Assembly: GCA_036835325.1 (NCBI GenBank) | Contig: DAITMF010000019.1 | Span: forward strand, 1-55,395 | Reading direction: 5' to 3' | DNA: 55,395 bases | Source of the DNA: CAMCHP01 sp036835325 | Lineage (GTDB): Bacteria; Bacteroidota; Bacteroidia; Flavobacteriales_D; Sanyastnellaceae | Shown here: one piece after another, positions 8,046 to 16,448 of the stretch | Position numbering within the stretch: position 1 is the stretch's first letter | How the letters are laid out: every line of letters begins with the position of its first letter | Made by a program: the position numbers and the translations under genes | Notes under the pieces: generated by a model | Database searches by the model: none | What the model was told of the DNA's origin: nothing | What the model saw: only the letters and a program-made list of their open reading frames with translations

Positions 8046-8053
8046 CAAAAATA
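8046..8053 (-). promoter_or_regulatory. -7 box of serS overlapping upstream terminator tail
   Basis: Minus strand TATTTTTG fits TAnnTTTG, 20 nt before the serS ATG. The same bases form the T-rich tail of the rpmA terminator. There is no matching -33 element. Confidence 0.4.
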
Positions 8054-8083
8054 AGAAACTCCCTTCCGAAGAGGAAGGGAGTT
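8046..8083 (-). terminator. Rho-independent terminator of rplU-rpmA
   Basis: A perfect 11-bp stem (AACTCCCTTCC, 8057-8067, pairing with 8073-8083) with a 5-nt loop. On the minus strand it is followed by TCTTATTTTTG. It lies 26 nt after the rpmA stop. Confidence 0.85.
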
Positions 8084-8109
8084 CGACGCAATCGTTGTTG
8101 CGGTAAGAA

Positions 8110-8373
8110 TCAGTTCTGGTCGATCGGCTGAACCGATACGAAGCTGCGGTTGTCGCGGCGCTTACGGAATGCAACAACGCCATCTACAAGTGCGTAGAGG
8201 GTGTGGTCTTTCCCGATGCCCACGTTTTCACCTGGGTGGTGCTGGGTACCGCGCTGACGAACAAGGATGTTGCCAGCGATGCAGCCCTGACCTCCGTAAA
8301 TTTTCACGCCGAGGCGTTTCGAATGCGATTCACGACCGTTCTTAGAACTACCGACGCCTTTCTTGTGTGCCAT
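8110..8373 (-). CDS. rpmA: 50S ribosomal protein L27
   Basis: An 87-aa L27 protein. The N-terminus MAHKKGVGSSKNGRES and the segment GQGCIAGNILVRQRGT are highly diagnostic. L27 reaches towards the peptidyl transferase centre. The N-terminus is already in mature form (no firmicute-type cleavable extension). It follows rplU with an 81-nt gap, the usual L21-L27 pair, and a strong hairpin terminator comes after it. Confidence 0.97.
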   Translation of the reverse strand: MAHKKGVGSSKNGRESHSKRLGVKIYGGQGCIAGNILVRQRGTQHHPGENVGIGKDHTLYALVDGVVAFRKRRDNRSFVSVQPIDQN

Positions 8374-8454
8374 GGTTTTTCAAATTTGTGCCGGGTGTGT
8401 TTACGTACCCGGCAGAGATTGGGTTATCGTCAACGGGCTGGGCCCGATTTTTGC

Positions 8455-8823
8455 TTATTCGGCTGAGGGTGCTGGTTCAGCAGGAGCTTCGGCTTTCTTC
8501 GCTTTTGCACCTGAGGCTGAAATGCCATCGATGCGAATAGCGGTCAAGCTGGCGCGGAAACCGTTCTTCTTACGGTAGCCTTTGCGGCGCTTCTTCTTGA
8601 ACACAATTACTTTGTCTCCTTTCAGGTGCTTTTCAATTTTAGCGGTCACCTGAGCACCGCTGATAGCTGGGGCGCCAACTGTTACGCTACCGTTGTTGTC
8701 AATGAGGAGGACGTTGTCAAACGACACCTTCGCTCCTTCATCGCTGTGAAGACGGTTTACGTAAACGAGCTGATCTTTTTGTACTTTGTACTGATGCCCT
8801 GCTATTTCTACGATAGCGTACAT
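8455..8823 (-). CDS. rplU: 50S ribosomal protein L21
   Basis: A 122-aa L21. Start MYAIVEIAGHQYKVQKDQLVYVNRL and the basic KKKRRKGYRKKNGFR segment are characteristic; this basic stretch binds 23S rRNA. The C-terminus carries an extra Ala/Glu/Lys/Pro-rich tail of about 20 residues (AKKAEAPAEPAPSAE), a common Bacteroidota extension. It is the first gene of the rplU-rpmA operon, driven by a textbook promoter at 8847-8877. Confidence 0.97.
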   Translation of the reverse strand: MYAIVEIAGHQYKVQKDQLVYVNRLHSDEGAKVSFDNVLLIDNNGSVTVGAPAISGAQVTAKIEKHLKGDKVIVFKKKRRKGYRKKNGFRASLTAIRIDGISASGAKAKKAEAPAEPAPSAE

Positions 8824-8846
8824 AGCTCTGATTTTAAATTGGTCGG

Positions 8847-8877
8847 CAAAGATAGTGAACTTTTCAACATTCTCAAA
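8847..8877 (-). promoter_or_regulatory. Canonical promoter of rplU-rpmA
   Basis: Minus strand TTTG (8877-8874), spacer of exactly 19 nt, then TATCTTTG (8854-8847). This is a perfect match to the Bacteroidota vegetative sigma consensus. The rplU ATG follows 23 nt downstream. Confidence 0.8.
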
Positions 8878-9781
8878 CTTTCCTGCGCGAACTGTTTACA
8901 AGGTATACACCTGACAGCACCACCGCTGCAAAAACGAGGTGTAAATAGGTCAGCTGTTCTCCGTCAAGCAGGCCCCACATGGCCGCAAATACCGGAATCA
9001 CATAGGTCACCGAACTCGCAAACAGGGCACTGGTTTGTTGTATGATGCGGTTGAACACCACGAGCGAAGCGGCCGTCCCTACGGCGGCCAAAACAAACAC
9101 CGCAAGCGCACCATTCACCGCGGCCTCTTTGTGCACCTCAAATACCTCATCCGCTTGCGAAAAAAGAAGCCAAATACCGGTAGGAATGGCCATCATTCCT
9201 AAAGCTCCCGCAGCGATGACCGTTGCATTGACCGCTTGCAAACGGTTGCGCAAAATGTTGACGCTAAAGGCGTAACACACCGTGGCAAGTACCACCATAA
9301 GGGCTGAAGGCACGTGCAAGTCACCCCCACCTGAGCGTAGTTGCAGCAAGCCCATTGCACCCGCAAAACCAATCGCCAGGCCCACCAATTGCATGCGCCG
9401 GTAGCTGAGTTTAAACACGAGGGTAGCTACAATCAAGGTAAACAGGGGTGTGAGTGCGTTGAGCATTCCGGCCATGCTGCTGGGCAGGTGCAATTGAGCG
9501 CCGGTAAAGAGAAATGCCGGTATGGTATTGCCGAGTATCCCAACGGCGAGCATCCATCCGATGTGCGCCCGCGTCATCTTCGGAAGGTGGCGAATGGCTA
9601 CCGGCGACAGCACAAGGCCGGCAATGAAAATCCGCCCAGCGCCCACTTGAAACGATGAAAATAGCGGCTCACCTTCAGCCGTAAACAATGCCTTCTTCAT
9701 CAAAATGAACGAACTGCCCCAAACAAAGGCCAAGAGCAGAAGGAGGAAAAAATGCGACAAGCGCGGCGAAGAATCGGTCAT
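8873..9781 (-). CDS. DMT-superfamily (EamA) transporter
   Basis: A 302-aa inner-membrane protein with about ten hydrophobic segments in two EamA repeats. The first repeat opens FLLLLLAFVWGSSFILMKKA and the second contains LATVCYAFSVNILRNRL and VTYVIPVFAAMWGLLDGE, the typical end-of-repeat signature. Such permeases export metabolites or amino acids, but substrate cannot be read from sequence. I chose ATG 9781 (MTDSSPRL) because it puts the first membrane segment near the N-terminus; an upstream start at 9808 is possible. The gene end overlaps the rplU promoter region. Confidence 0.88.
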   Translation of the reverse strand: MTDSSPRLSHFFLLLLLAFVWGSSFILMKKALFTAEGEPLFSSFQVGAGRIFIAGLVLSPVAIRHLPKMTRAHIGWMLAVGILGNTIPAFLFTGAQLHLPSSMAGMLNALTPLFTLIVATLVFKLSYRRMQLVGLAIGFAGAMGLLQLRSGGGDLHVPSALMVVLATVCYAFSVNILRNRLQAVNATVIAAGALGMMAIPTGIWLLFSQADEVFEVHKEAAVNGALAVFVLAAVGTAASLVVFNRIIQQTSALFASSVTYVIPVFAAMWGLLDGEQLTYLHLVFAAVVLSGVYLVNSSRRKV

Positions 9782-9826
9782 GGTGCGGTATGGCGGCGAA
9801 ATTAACATTCGTTGCGTTCCTTTTGT

Positions 9827-9846
9827 TAACTTCGTAATTAACTTTG
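9827..9846 (+). promoter_or_regulatory. Tandem -7 boxes upstream of HMA lipoprotein
   Basis: TAACTTCG (9827-9834) and TAACTTTG (9839-9846) occur 12 bp apart. The second is a full match to TAnnTTTG, 37 nt before the ATG at 9884. TTG trinucleotides upstream (9812-9814, 9823-9825) are not at the ideal distance. Confidence 0.4.
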
Positions 9847-9883
9847 TGGTGTAGTTCTACGTTCTACATTAAAGTTTCGCACT

Positions 9884-10363
9884 ATGACCCGTTTTGTTTT
9901 GATAGCTGCCGCTCTTCTCGCCTTCGGCGGATGTGCCACTGAGAAGACGTACGAAGTGAAAGTCGAAGAACGCGTTGGGGAGGTTGAGAAAACCATCGCC
10001 AAAATCAGTGTTGACGGCATGATGTGCGAAATTGCCTGCGGAGGAAAAATCCGCAAAGAACTTTCAGAACTCCCCGGTGTGGCCAGCGCCAGCATCGAAT
10101 TTCACGATGGCGAAACGGCCAATTATGCCTTGGTAGAATTCAACCCTGAATTGGTGAGCGAAGATCAACTCGCTGCCACCATCAATACGATTGCTGACGG
10201 ACGACTGTACTCAGTGTCTGAAGTCACCGTAACGCACTATGCACCCGCTGGCACCGAGTCACGCACCTCATCAACCGACGGCGTGAACATGGAGATGCCC
10301 CAAGTGGTCATTCCCGGAGTGACCGATCTTGTATGGAATCTTATCGGTGGTTTCCGCCGTTAA
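9884..10363 (+). CDS. Lipoprotein with heavy-metal-associated (HMA) domain
   Basis: A 159-aa protein with a lipoprotein signal (LIAAALLAFGGC; Cys18 lipidated). A heavy-metal-associated fold spans about residues 39-110: KISVDGMMCEIACGGKIRKEL is the metal loop, with two cysteines spaced CxxxC instead of the usual CxxC of GMTCxxC chaperones; a C-x3-C form is common in Bacteroidota HMA proteins. The C-terminal 45 residues are unrelated and Ser/Thr-rich. It lies 33 nt upstream of ctaA, so a role in copper handling for the haem-copper oxidase is plausible, but this is inference from position. Confidence 0.85.
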   Translation: MTRFVLIAAALLAFGGCATEKTYEVKVEERVGEVEKTIAKISVDGMMCEIACGGKIRKELSELPGVASASIEFHDGETANYALVEFNPELVSEDQLAATINTIADGRLYSVSEVTVTHYAPAGTESRTSSTDGVNMEMPQVVIPGVTDLVWNLIGGFRR

Positions 10364-10396
10364 TTGTTCCTTTGCATCGGCTAAAGCCGAACACCT

Positions 10397-11440
10397 ATGT
10401 TTACTGCATCTTCTGTTAGGCGCCTCGCCTGGGTGAGCCTGGTATTTGTCCACCTCGTTATCATTGCCGGTTCGGTGGTGCGTATGACAGGCTCCGGAAT
10501 GGGTTGTCCTGACTGGCCGAAATGTTTCGGATACGCCATCCCTCCCACTTCATCTGAAGAAGTCACTTGGTACCCTGAACGCACGTTCAAGAAAGGCCAA
10601 ATGATTGTGCACGAAGTGTACTTTGCCGGTGTTGCTCAAGAGCGGCTGCTTGTAGCCCAGCGTGATTTCACTGCGGGCAGTGAATTTGATCAGCACAATT
10701 GGGAGGTTTACACAAAACACGACTACACGGTTTTCAATCCGGTACACACGTGGATTGAATTCATCAACCGCTTGATTGGTGCGCTCACCGGCATTCCGGT
10801 TCTTTTGCTTTTCGTGGCCACCCTTGGCTACGGATTTCGCGAACGGCGTTGGCTCCCTCCTTTGATGGGAGCAGCGGCACTGTTCATGCTCGGCTTTTCG
10901 GCATGGCTCGGTAAGCTCGTTGTCGATGGCAACCTGATACCGGGGTCGATTACCATTCACATGTTTGCGGCCGTTGCCCTCAGCGCGTTCTTGATTGTGC
11001 TGGTGCAAACCGACAAACGCTTCACGCCCAAACCACTCGGCGGCAGTTTCGCCCTGCTGTTCGCAGCGTTGATTTTGGCTCTCGTGCAAATCTTGCTGGG
11101 CACACAGGTGCGCGAATCGATTGATCTGATTGCGCGCGAAGGCAGTGTACCTCGTGCCGAATGGGTGACTGCACTCGGAACCAATTTCGAAGTCCACCGC
11201 AGCTTTTCGTGGATGGTCATGCTTTTAAATTTGGGATGGATGTGGATGGCCCGCAAAAAGAGCATTCGCATTCCTGAGATGCCGCTCGCGCTGGCATTGT
11301 TGCTCATACAACTGATTGGAGGGATTGTACTGGCCTATGCAGAGATGCCTGCCGGTTTTCAGCCTCTGCACCTGCTTGGGGGCATTTTGATGTTCGACGT
11401 ACTTTGGTACGCTACTTTGCGCATGGGAAAAAGCCGCTAA
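10397..11440 (+). CDS. ctaA: Haem A synthase (CtaA/COX15 family)
   Basis: A 347-aa polytopic membrane protein with about eight helices. It converts haem O to haem A for the aa3-type cytochrome oxidase. The first helix is followed by TGSGMGCPDWPKC (residues 31-43) with the conserved Cys pair, and histidines lie in NPVHTWIEFINRLIG, GSITIHMFAA, FEVHRSFSW and QPLHLLGG, the positions used for haem ligation in the family. It sits directly after the HMA lipoprotein gene. ctaB and the oxidase genes are not in this window. A short hairpin (10377-10390) lies just before the start. Confidence 0.93.
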   Translation: MFTASSVRRLAWVSLVFVHLVIIAGSVVRMTGSGMGCPDWPKCFGYAIPPTSSEEVTWYPERTFKKGQMIVHEVYFAGVAQERLLVAQRDFTAGSEFDQHNWEVYTKHDYTVFNPVHTWIEFINRLIGALTGIPVLLLFVATLGYGFRERRWLPPLMGAAALFMLGFSAWLGKLVVDGNLIPGSITIHMFAAVALSAFLIVLVQTDKRFTPKPLGGSFALLFAALILALVQILLGTQVRESIDLIAREGSVPRAEWVTALGTNFEVHRSFSWMVMLLNLGWMWMARKKSIRIPEMPLALALLLIQLIGGIVLAYAEMPAGFQPLHLLGGILMFDVLWYATLRMGKSR

Positions 11441-11503
11441 GTTGAATTTTGTTTCTTTGCATCCCGATTGAATTAACGCCTACCTTGGGGTAGCGGCATT
11501 TTT

Positions 11504-14176
11504 ATGTGGAATAAGCTCGCGTCATTCCTTTTACGTTACCGCTTGCCGGTACTGCTCGCACTCGTAGGCATCACCCTGTTCATGGGGTGGCACGCTCAAA
11601 ACGTGCGCCTGAGTTACCGATTTGGCGGCCTGCTGCCCAGCACTGACCCTACCCATGTCGCTTACCTCGACTTCCTGGAGAATTTCTCAGAAGACGGCAA
11701 TGTGATCGTAATCGGTGTTGGAGACAGTGCCATCTACGAGCAGAAGAATTTCTCACGCTGGTATAAACTCTCTGAACAGCTTCGAAACGTTACCATCAAC
11801 CTCAACAGCGAGGTCGATGGAGTAGTGGTAACTGAACCCGTCTCAGCCGTTGACTCGGTGTTCAGCATAGGTCACACTTACACAATTGTACGAGACGATT
11901 CGCTTGAGCGGTTTAGGTTCAAGAAGGTGTTTAAGCGCAACCCTACCACCCAAGCCGAGGTTGACAGCGGCTTGGCTGAAGTACGCAGCCTCCCATTTTA
12001 CGACGGCTTGCTGTACAGCAGCAATGAATCGGCCTTCACGTTGACAATGGTGTTTGTGAACGCCGAGCTCTTCAACTCAGAAGACCGCGGCCCGTCAATT
12101 GACCTCATCACCGATCAAGTCAATCGCTTTGAAGAGGAAACGGGTATCCAAACCTTTGTATCGGGCCTGCCTTACATCCGCACCGAAATGCAGGCCAAGG
12201 TCAAGAAAGAACTCTTGCTCTTTGTGCTGTTGGCATTTGGGGTTACGGCCACCTTGCTCTTCCTTTTTTTCAAGAACATTGGGGTGACCCTTGTCAGCTT
12301 GACAGTGGTGCTGGTGGGCGTGATTTGGTCGCTCGGTTCGATTGCCCTGTTTGACTTCCCCATCACGATGTTGATGGGGTTGATACCGCCGCTGATGATT
12401 GTCATCGGGGTGCCGAACTGCATTTACATGCTGAACAAGTACCATGCTGAGTTCAAGAAGCATGGCAACAAAATGCGCTCGCTGACGCGGATGGTGCACA
12501 AGGTCGGCACGGCGACTTTCATGACGAACGCCACCACGGCCCTCGGCTTCGCCACCTTCGTGTTCACACACAGCGACATCTTGATTCACTTCGGCGTGAT
12601 TGCTTCGCTGAACATCATTGCGATGTTCGTTATATCGTTGGTCACCATACCCACTGTGTTCAGCTACTTACCTGAACCCAAGCGCAAGCATGTGCGTCAC
12701 CTTGATCGCCGATGGGTATACACCGCGGTGAACCAGCTCGTAAAAATCGTGACCTACCACCGCAGGCCCGTTTACATCATTGCAGGCGTCATGATTGCCG
12801 CAGGAGCCTACGGAATCAGCCTCATGCAAACAACGGGCAACGTTGTCGACGACTTGCCTGACAGCGACAAGGTGATTACCGACCTACAGTGGTTCGAAAC
12901 CCACTTCAACGGCGTGATGCCGTTTGAGGTGATTGTTGATTTTCGGCGTACCGGACAAGTTTTAAAGCCCAACACATTGAAGCGGCTTGAGGCCTTGCAA
13001 GAAATGTTGGCCGAGTACGACCAGTTCAGTCGCTCGCTATCGATTGCCGATGCTGTGAAATTCGGTAAGCAGGCATTTTATGGCGGTGATCCTACGCGCT
13101 ACAGCCTGCTCAACCGCCAGGAACAATCGTTCATCGGCCCCTACTTCAGATCGGAGTACGAGACCGGCGGCATTGAACGCTCGTTCATGGATAGCACACG
13201 TCAGCGCACGCGTGTAACAGCGCAGGTGGCTGACATCGGCACCAAAGAAATGGCCGCCTTGCTGGCTGAAGTGCGGCCGCGCATTGATTCGATTTTCAAT
13301 CCGGGAGCCGCTTCGATTGACAGTTTGGCGGCGACCATTGCCAACGAGGAAGCCGGAATTGCACGCTTTTTCGAGGCCTATCCGGCGTATGTGCGCGGCA
13401 CGTATGAAACCTTAACACAGAGCGGACGCATTGACAGCACAGCGTGCGATGACCCGCAAAGGTGCATTGAATCGCTGACCGACCGCGCAGCACTTGCAGA
13501 TGCTGTGCGCAAAACCATTGATGACAGCCGTGTGAAGGTCACCCTGACCGGAACAAGCATCGTGTTCTTGGAAGGCACCACCTACATGGTGAAAAACCTA
13601 CTCATCAGCTTGGCTTTGGCCGTACTGGTTATTGCCAGCATCATGGCTATTTTATTCCGAAGTGCGCGCATGGTTGTCATCTCGCTTGTGCCCAATATGC
13701 TGCCCTTGATTTTCACCGCAGCCGTGATGGGGTACTTTCAAATCCCAATTAAGCCCTCGACCATTCTGGTGTTTAGCATTGCCTTTGGCATCAGCGTTGA
13801 TGACACCATTCACTTTTTGGCCAAGTACAGGCAAGAACTTCGGGTTTTGAGTTGGAACATTAAAGAATCGGTGCTGCTCGCAGTGCGTGAAACAGGTGTG
13901 AGCATGATGTACACCTCCATTGTGCTTTTCTTCGGGTTTGCCATGTTTTCGGCATCCGAATTTGAAGGCACACGTGCCTTGGGAGTGCTGGTTTCGTTAA
14001 CACTTTTGGTAGCCATGTTCTCAAACCTTGTCTTGCTACCGTCGCTGCTCTTGAGCTTTGAGCGCCACATTACCACAAAGGCCTTTAGCGAGCCGTTTCT
14101 GGAAATCATCGACGAAGAAGAAGACATTGACCTTGACGAGTTGGAAGTACAAGAAGGACTTAACAAACCCAGTTAG
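11504..14176 (+). CDS. RND-superfamily (MMPL-type) exporter
   Basis: An 890-aa inner-membrane protein with the two-fold RND architecture: a first helix near residues 12-30, a periplasmic loop, a cluster of about five helices (residues 230-390, starting LLLFVLLAFGVTATLLFLF), then a second helix/loop/helix set (helix near 420, cluster from about 690-860). The segment IAFGISVDDTIHFLAKYR near residue 765 is the typical RND helix-4 motif of the predicted-exporter group. These proteins move lipids or hydrophobic compounds using the proton gradient. No partner adaptor or outer-membrane factor gene is adjacent. The C-terminal tail is strongly acidic (DEEEDIDLDELE). Confidence 0.88.
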   Translation: MWNKLASFLLRYRLPVLLALVGITLFMGWHAQNVRLSYRFGGLLPSTDPTHVAYLDFLENFSEDGNVIVIGVGDSAIYEQKNFSRWYKLSEQLRNVTINLNSEVDGVVVTEPVSAVDSVFSIGHTYTIVRDDSLERFRFKKVFKRNPTTQAEVDSGLAEVRSLPFYDGLLYSSNESAFTLTMVFVNAELFNSEDRGPSIDLITDQVNRFEEETGIQTFVSGLPYIRTEMQAKVKKELLLFVLLAFGVTATLLFLFFKNIGVTLVSLTVVLVGVIWSLGSIALFDFPITMLMGLIPPLMIVIGVPNCIYMLNKYHAEFKKHGNKMRSLTRMVHKVGTATFMTNATTALGFATFVFTHSDILIHFGVIASLNIIAMFVISLVTIPTVFSYLPEPKRKHVRHLDRRWVYTAVNQLVKIVTYHRRPVYIIAGVMIAAGAYGISLMQTTGNVVDDLPDSDKVITDLQWFETHFNGVMPFEVIVDFRRTGQVLKPNTLKRLEALQEMLAEYDQFSRSLSIADAVKFGKQAFYGGDPTRYSLLNRQEQSFIGPYFRSEYETGGIERSFMDSTRQRTRVTAQVADIGTKEMAALLAEVRPRIDSIFNPGAASIDSLAATIANEEAGIARFFEAYPAYVRGTYETLTQSGRIDSTACDDPQRCIESLTDRAALADAVRKTIDDSRVKVTLTGTSIVFLEGTTYMVKNLLISLALAVLVIASIMAILFRSARMVVISLVPNMLPLIFTAAVMGYFQIPIKPSTILVFSIAFGISVDDTIHFLAKYRQELRVLSWNIKESVLLAVRETGVSMMYTSIVLFFGFAMFSASEFEGTRALGVLVSLTLLVAMFSNLVLLPSLLLSFERHITTKAFSEPFLEIIDEEEDIDLDELEVQEGLNKPS

Positions 14177-14209
14177 GGTAGTTGCCTGATTTTTCAAGAA
14201 CTTCACCCC

Positions 14210-15082
14210 ATGAAAGGAATCATTCTCGCAGGAGGCAGCGGCACTCGGCTTTATCCTTTGACGCTGGCTGTGAGCAAGCAGCTCATGCCGGTGTACGATA
14301 AACCCATGATTTACTACCCGCTTTCTACCTTGCTCATTAGCGGAATCAGGGAAATTCTCATCATTTCAACCCCTGAAGACCTACCGGGTTTTAAACGCTT
14401 GCTCGGCGACGGATCTCGCCTCGGATGCACATTCACCTACGCTGAACAACCCAAGCCCGAAGGACTTGCACAGGCTTTTGTTATTGGCAGAGAGTTCATC
14501 GGAAATGATAAAGTTGCGCTCATTTTGGGCGACAATATATTTTACGGACGAGGATTTGGGAAAATTCTCCGTGAAAACACCAACGTTGACGGCGCGTTGG
14601 TGTATGCCTACCATGTAAGTGATCCGCAGCGCTATGGGGTGGTGGAGTTCGACGCTGAACAACGTGTGATTAGCATCGAAGAGAAGCCCACGCATCCCCG
14701 TTCGAACTATGCGGTGCCGGGATTGTATTATTACGACAACAGCGTAGTTGAAATAGCCTCGAACTTGAAACCCAGCGCCCGCGGTGAGTATGAGATTACC
14801 GATGTTAACCGTGAATACCTCAATCGCGGCCTCTTGCACGTTGCACGCATGACGCGTGGCACTGCATGGCTCGACACCGGAACCTTTGCCAGCTTGATGC
14901 AAGCGGGTCAATACGTGCAAGTCATTGAAGAGCGGCAAGGTTTGAAAATCGGGTGCATCGAAGAAATCGCTTGGCGAATGGGGTACATTGACGACCTCCA
15001 GTTGCAGCGCTTGGCTGACCCACTGATGAACAGCGGTTACGGACGCTACCTGATTGAGCAACTCAAACACCGCGATGCATGA
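14210..15082 (+). CDS. rfbA: Glucose-1-phosphate thymidylyltransferase
   Basis: A 290-aa nucleotidyltransferase that makes dTDP-glucose from glucose-1-phosphate and dTTP, the first step to dTDP-rhamnose and other deoxysugars for surface polysaccharide. The N-terminus has the nucleotide-binding GGSGTRLYPLT loop, then QLMPVYDKPMIYYPLS, the LGDNIFYG segment, and YEITDVNREYL, TAWLDTGTF in the C-terminal part, all typical of RmlA. rfbB, rfbC and rfbD are not adjacent. Its last codons overlap the next gene (ATGA), so it is translationally coupled to the polyprenyl synthase. Confidence 0.95.
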   Translation: MKGIILAGGSGTRLYPLTLAVSKQLMPVYDKPMIYYPLSTLLISGIREILIISTPEDLPGFKRLLGDGSRLGCTFTYAEQPKPEGLAQAFVIGREFIGNDKVALILGDNIFYGRGFGKILRENTNVDGALVYAYHVSDPQRYGVVEFDAEQRVISIEEKPTHPRSNYAVPGLYYYDNSVVEIASNLKPSARGEYEITDVNREYLNRGLLHVARMTRGTAWLDTGTFASLMQAGQYVQVIEERQGLKIGCIEEIAWRMGYIDDLQLQRLADPLMNSGYGRYLIEQLKHRDA

Positions 15083-16080
15083 GCGTAAGCACACACGAAG
15101 AATTGGCGAAGGCCACCCTCAAAGAATATGCCGTAGCCATTGATTCGGCGCTGAATGAATGCCAGTCGGGCTGGGCAAACACCCCCCTTTTTGAGCCCAT
15201 CCGCTACTTGCTCGATTTGGGCGGAAAGCGGCTTCGTCCTGCGCTCGTGCTCGCATCCTGCGAAGCAGAAGAAGGAAATCCAAACGACGCCCTCCCGGCC
15301 GCGCTGGCGGTGGAAATCTTCCACAACTTTACCCTCATGCACGACGACATCATGGACGCTGCTCCACTGCGACGCGGAAAGGTGACGGTGCATGAAAAGT
15401 GGGACGTTAACACCGCAATTCTGAGCGGTGACGCCATGTTTGTTGAGGCCTACCAAGCACTCTTGGGGTTACCGAACCACCTGTTGCGCAGCACATTGGA
15501 ACTCTTCAACCGCACCGCAACCGAAGTGTGTGAAGGGCAAGAGCGTGACATGGCCTTTGAGCAGCTGAATGGCATTACTGTGGAGGCCTACCTTGAGATG
15601 ATTCGTCTGAAAACCTCTGTTCTGCTCGCTGCGGCGCTTAAAATGGGGGCTTTGACCGCAGGGGCGGATGCGCAGCGTTGTGCGCTGTACTATGATTTGG
15701 GCATTGCACTCGGCATGGCCTTTCAGTTGCAAGACGACTACCTTGATGCCTTTGGTGACCCCGAACATTTCGGCAAGCAGGTCGGCGGAGACATCCTTTC
15801 AGACAAAAAAACCTATCTCTACTTGCGCTGCTTGGAGCGCGCCAACTCCGAGCAACGCCACCGCTTCGAACAGCTCACGAAGGTCGGCATCCATCCGGAA
15901 GAAAAAATTGAAGGAATTAAACGGCTGTTCAAAGAAACCGGCGCAGCCGATGAATTGCGCGAGCGCATTGAGCACTTCAACGGCAAGGCCTTGGAGTTGG
16001 TTGAAACCATTGAGCCAAACCCTAAAGGCCGCGCCGTTTTCGGACATTTAGCGGCCATGGTGAGCACCCGCATGCAATGA
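15079..16080 (+). CDS. Polyprenyl (all-trans) diphosphate synthase
   Basis: A 333-aa trans-isoprenyl diphosphate synthase, condensing IPP units onto an allylic diphosphate to make the side chain of menaquinone or another polyprenyl product. Both Asp-rich Mg-binding motifs are present: DDIMD (residues 89-93, followed by PLRRG) and DDYLD (219-223), with GGKRLRPALVLAS upstream. Chain length cannot be decided by eye. The gene begins inside the rfbA stop (ATGA overlap) and ends inside the start of the next gene (also ATGA), making a tightly coupled trio. Confidence 0.92.
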   Translation: MSVSTHEELAKATLKEYAVAIDSALNECQSGWANTPLFEPIRYLLDLGGKRLRPALVLASCEAEEGNPNDALPAALAVEIFHNFTLMHDDIMDAAPLRRGKVTVHEKWDVNTAILSGDAMFVEAYQALLGLPNHLLRSTLELFNRTATEVCEGQERDMAFEQLNGITVEAYLEMIRLKTSVLLAAALKMGALTAGADAQRCALYYDLGIALGMAFQLQDDYLDAFGDPEHFGKQVGGDILSDKKTYLYLRCLERANSEQRHRFEQLTKVGIHPEEKIEGIKRLFKETGAADELRERIEHFNGKALELVETIEPNPKGRAVFGHLAAMVSTRMQ

Positions 16081-16448
16081 ACCAATTGCAGAGAAACACG
16101 TGGTTAGCGCCGCAAGAAATGCAGCCCGCCGATGTGCTACACGCTGCTGCTCTTCAACTCAACAAAGATGCCGGAGACACTTGGGTTACAGTGCCTTTGC
16201 CCGAGGTTCTTGAACATGCTGTGAGCGGAATGGAACGCATGGTACGGCTTGCTGTTCTTGACCTTTTGGAGCGAAACCCCGGCCATCTTGCAAGTTTGTT
16301 TTACCGGTTTGACCTGAATGAACGCAAGGTCAACCAAGCGTTTTCATCGGGTTTGCCAGACGCCATTGCTGAGCAGTTGGCTGTGCTAATGCTGCGGCGA
16401 TCACTGCAGAAGGTGCTTTTTCGGCGTTTGTACCAGCAACGCGATTAG
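16077..16448 (+). CDS. Conserved-looking small protein of unknown function
   Basis: A 123-aa protein with no signal peptide or membrane helix. It appears mostly helical, with an amphipathic C-terminus (AEQLAVLMLRRSLQKVLFRRLYQQRD) and one Trp-rich start (NTWLAPQEM). I do not recognise the family. The 4-nt ATGA overlap with the polyprenyl synthase supports that it is a real, co-translated gene. Its stop overlaps the stop of the convergent sensor kinase by 4 nt. A helper of the upstream enzymes is possible, but nothing in the sequence shows it. Confidence 0.75.
   Translation: MNQLQRNTWLAPQEMQPADVLHAAALQLNKDAGDTWVTVPLPEVLEHAVSGMERMVRLAVLDLLERNPGHLASLFYRFDLNERKVNQAFSSGLPDAIAEQLAVLMLRRSLQKVLFRRLYQQRD

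Noticed and set aside
10377..10390. Short hairpin (TCGGCT/AGCCGA) just before the ctaA start as a translational control element
   Set aside because: Only a 6-bp stem with a 2-nt loop, and the likely start site would fall inside it.
10550..11197. 215-codon open frame antisense to ctaA
   Set aside because: Shadow of a membrane protein gene; the product is His/Arg/Gln-rich with no domain.
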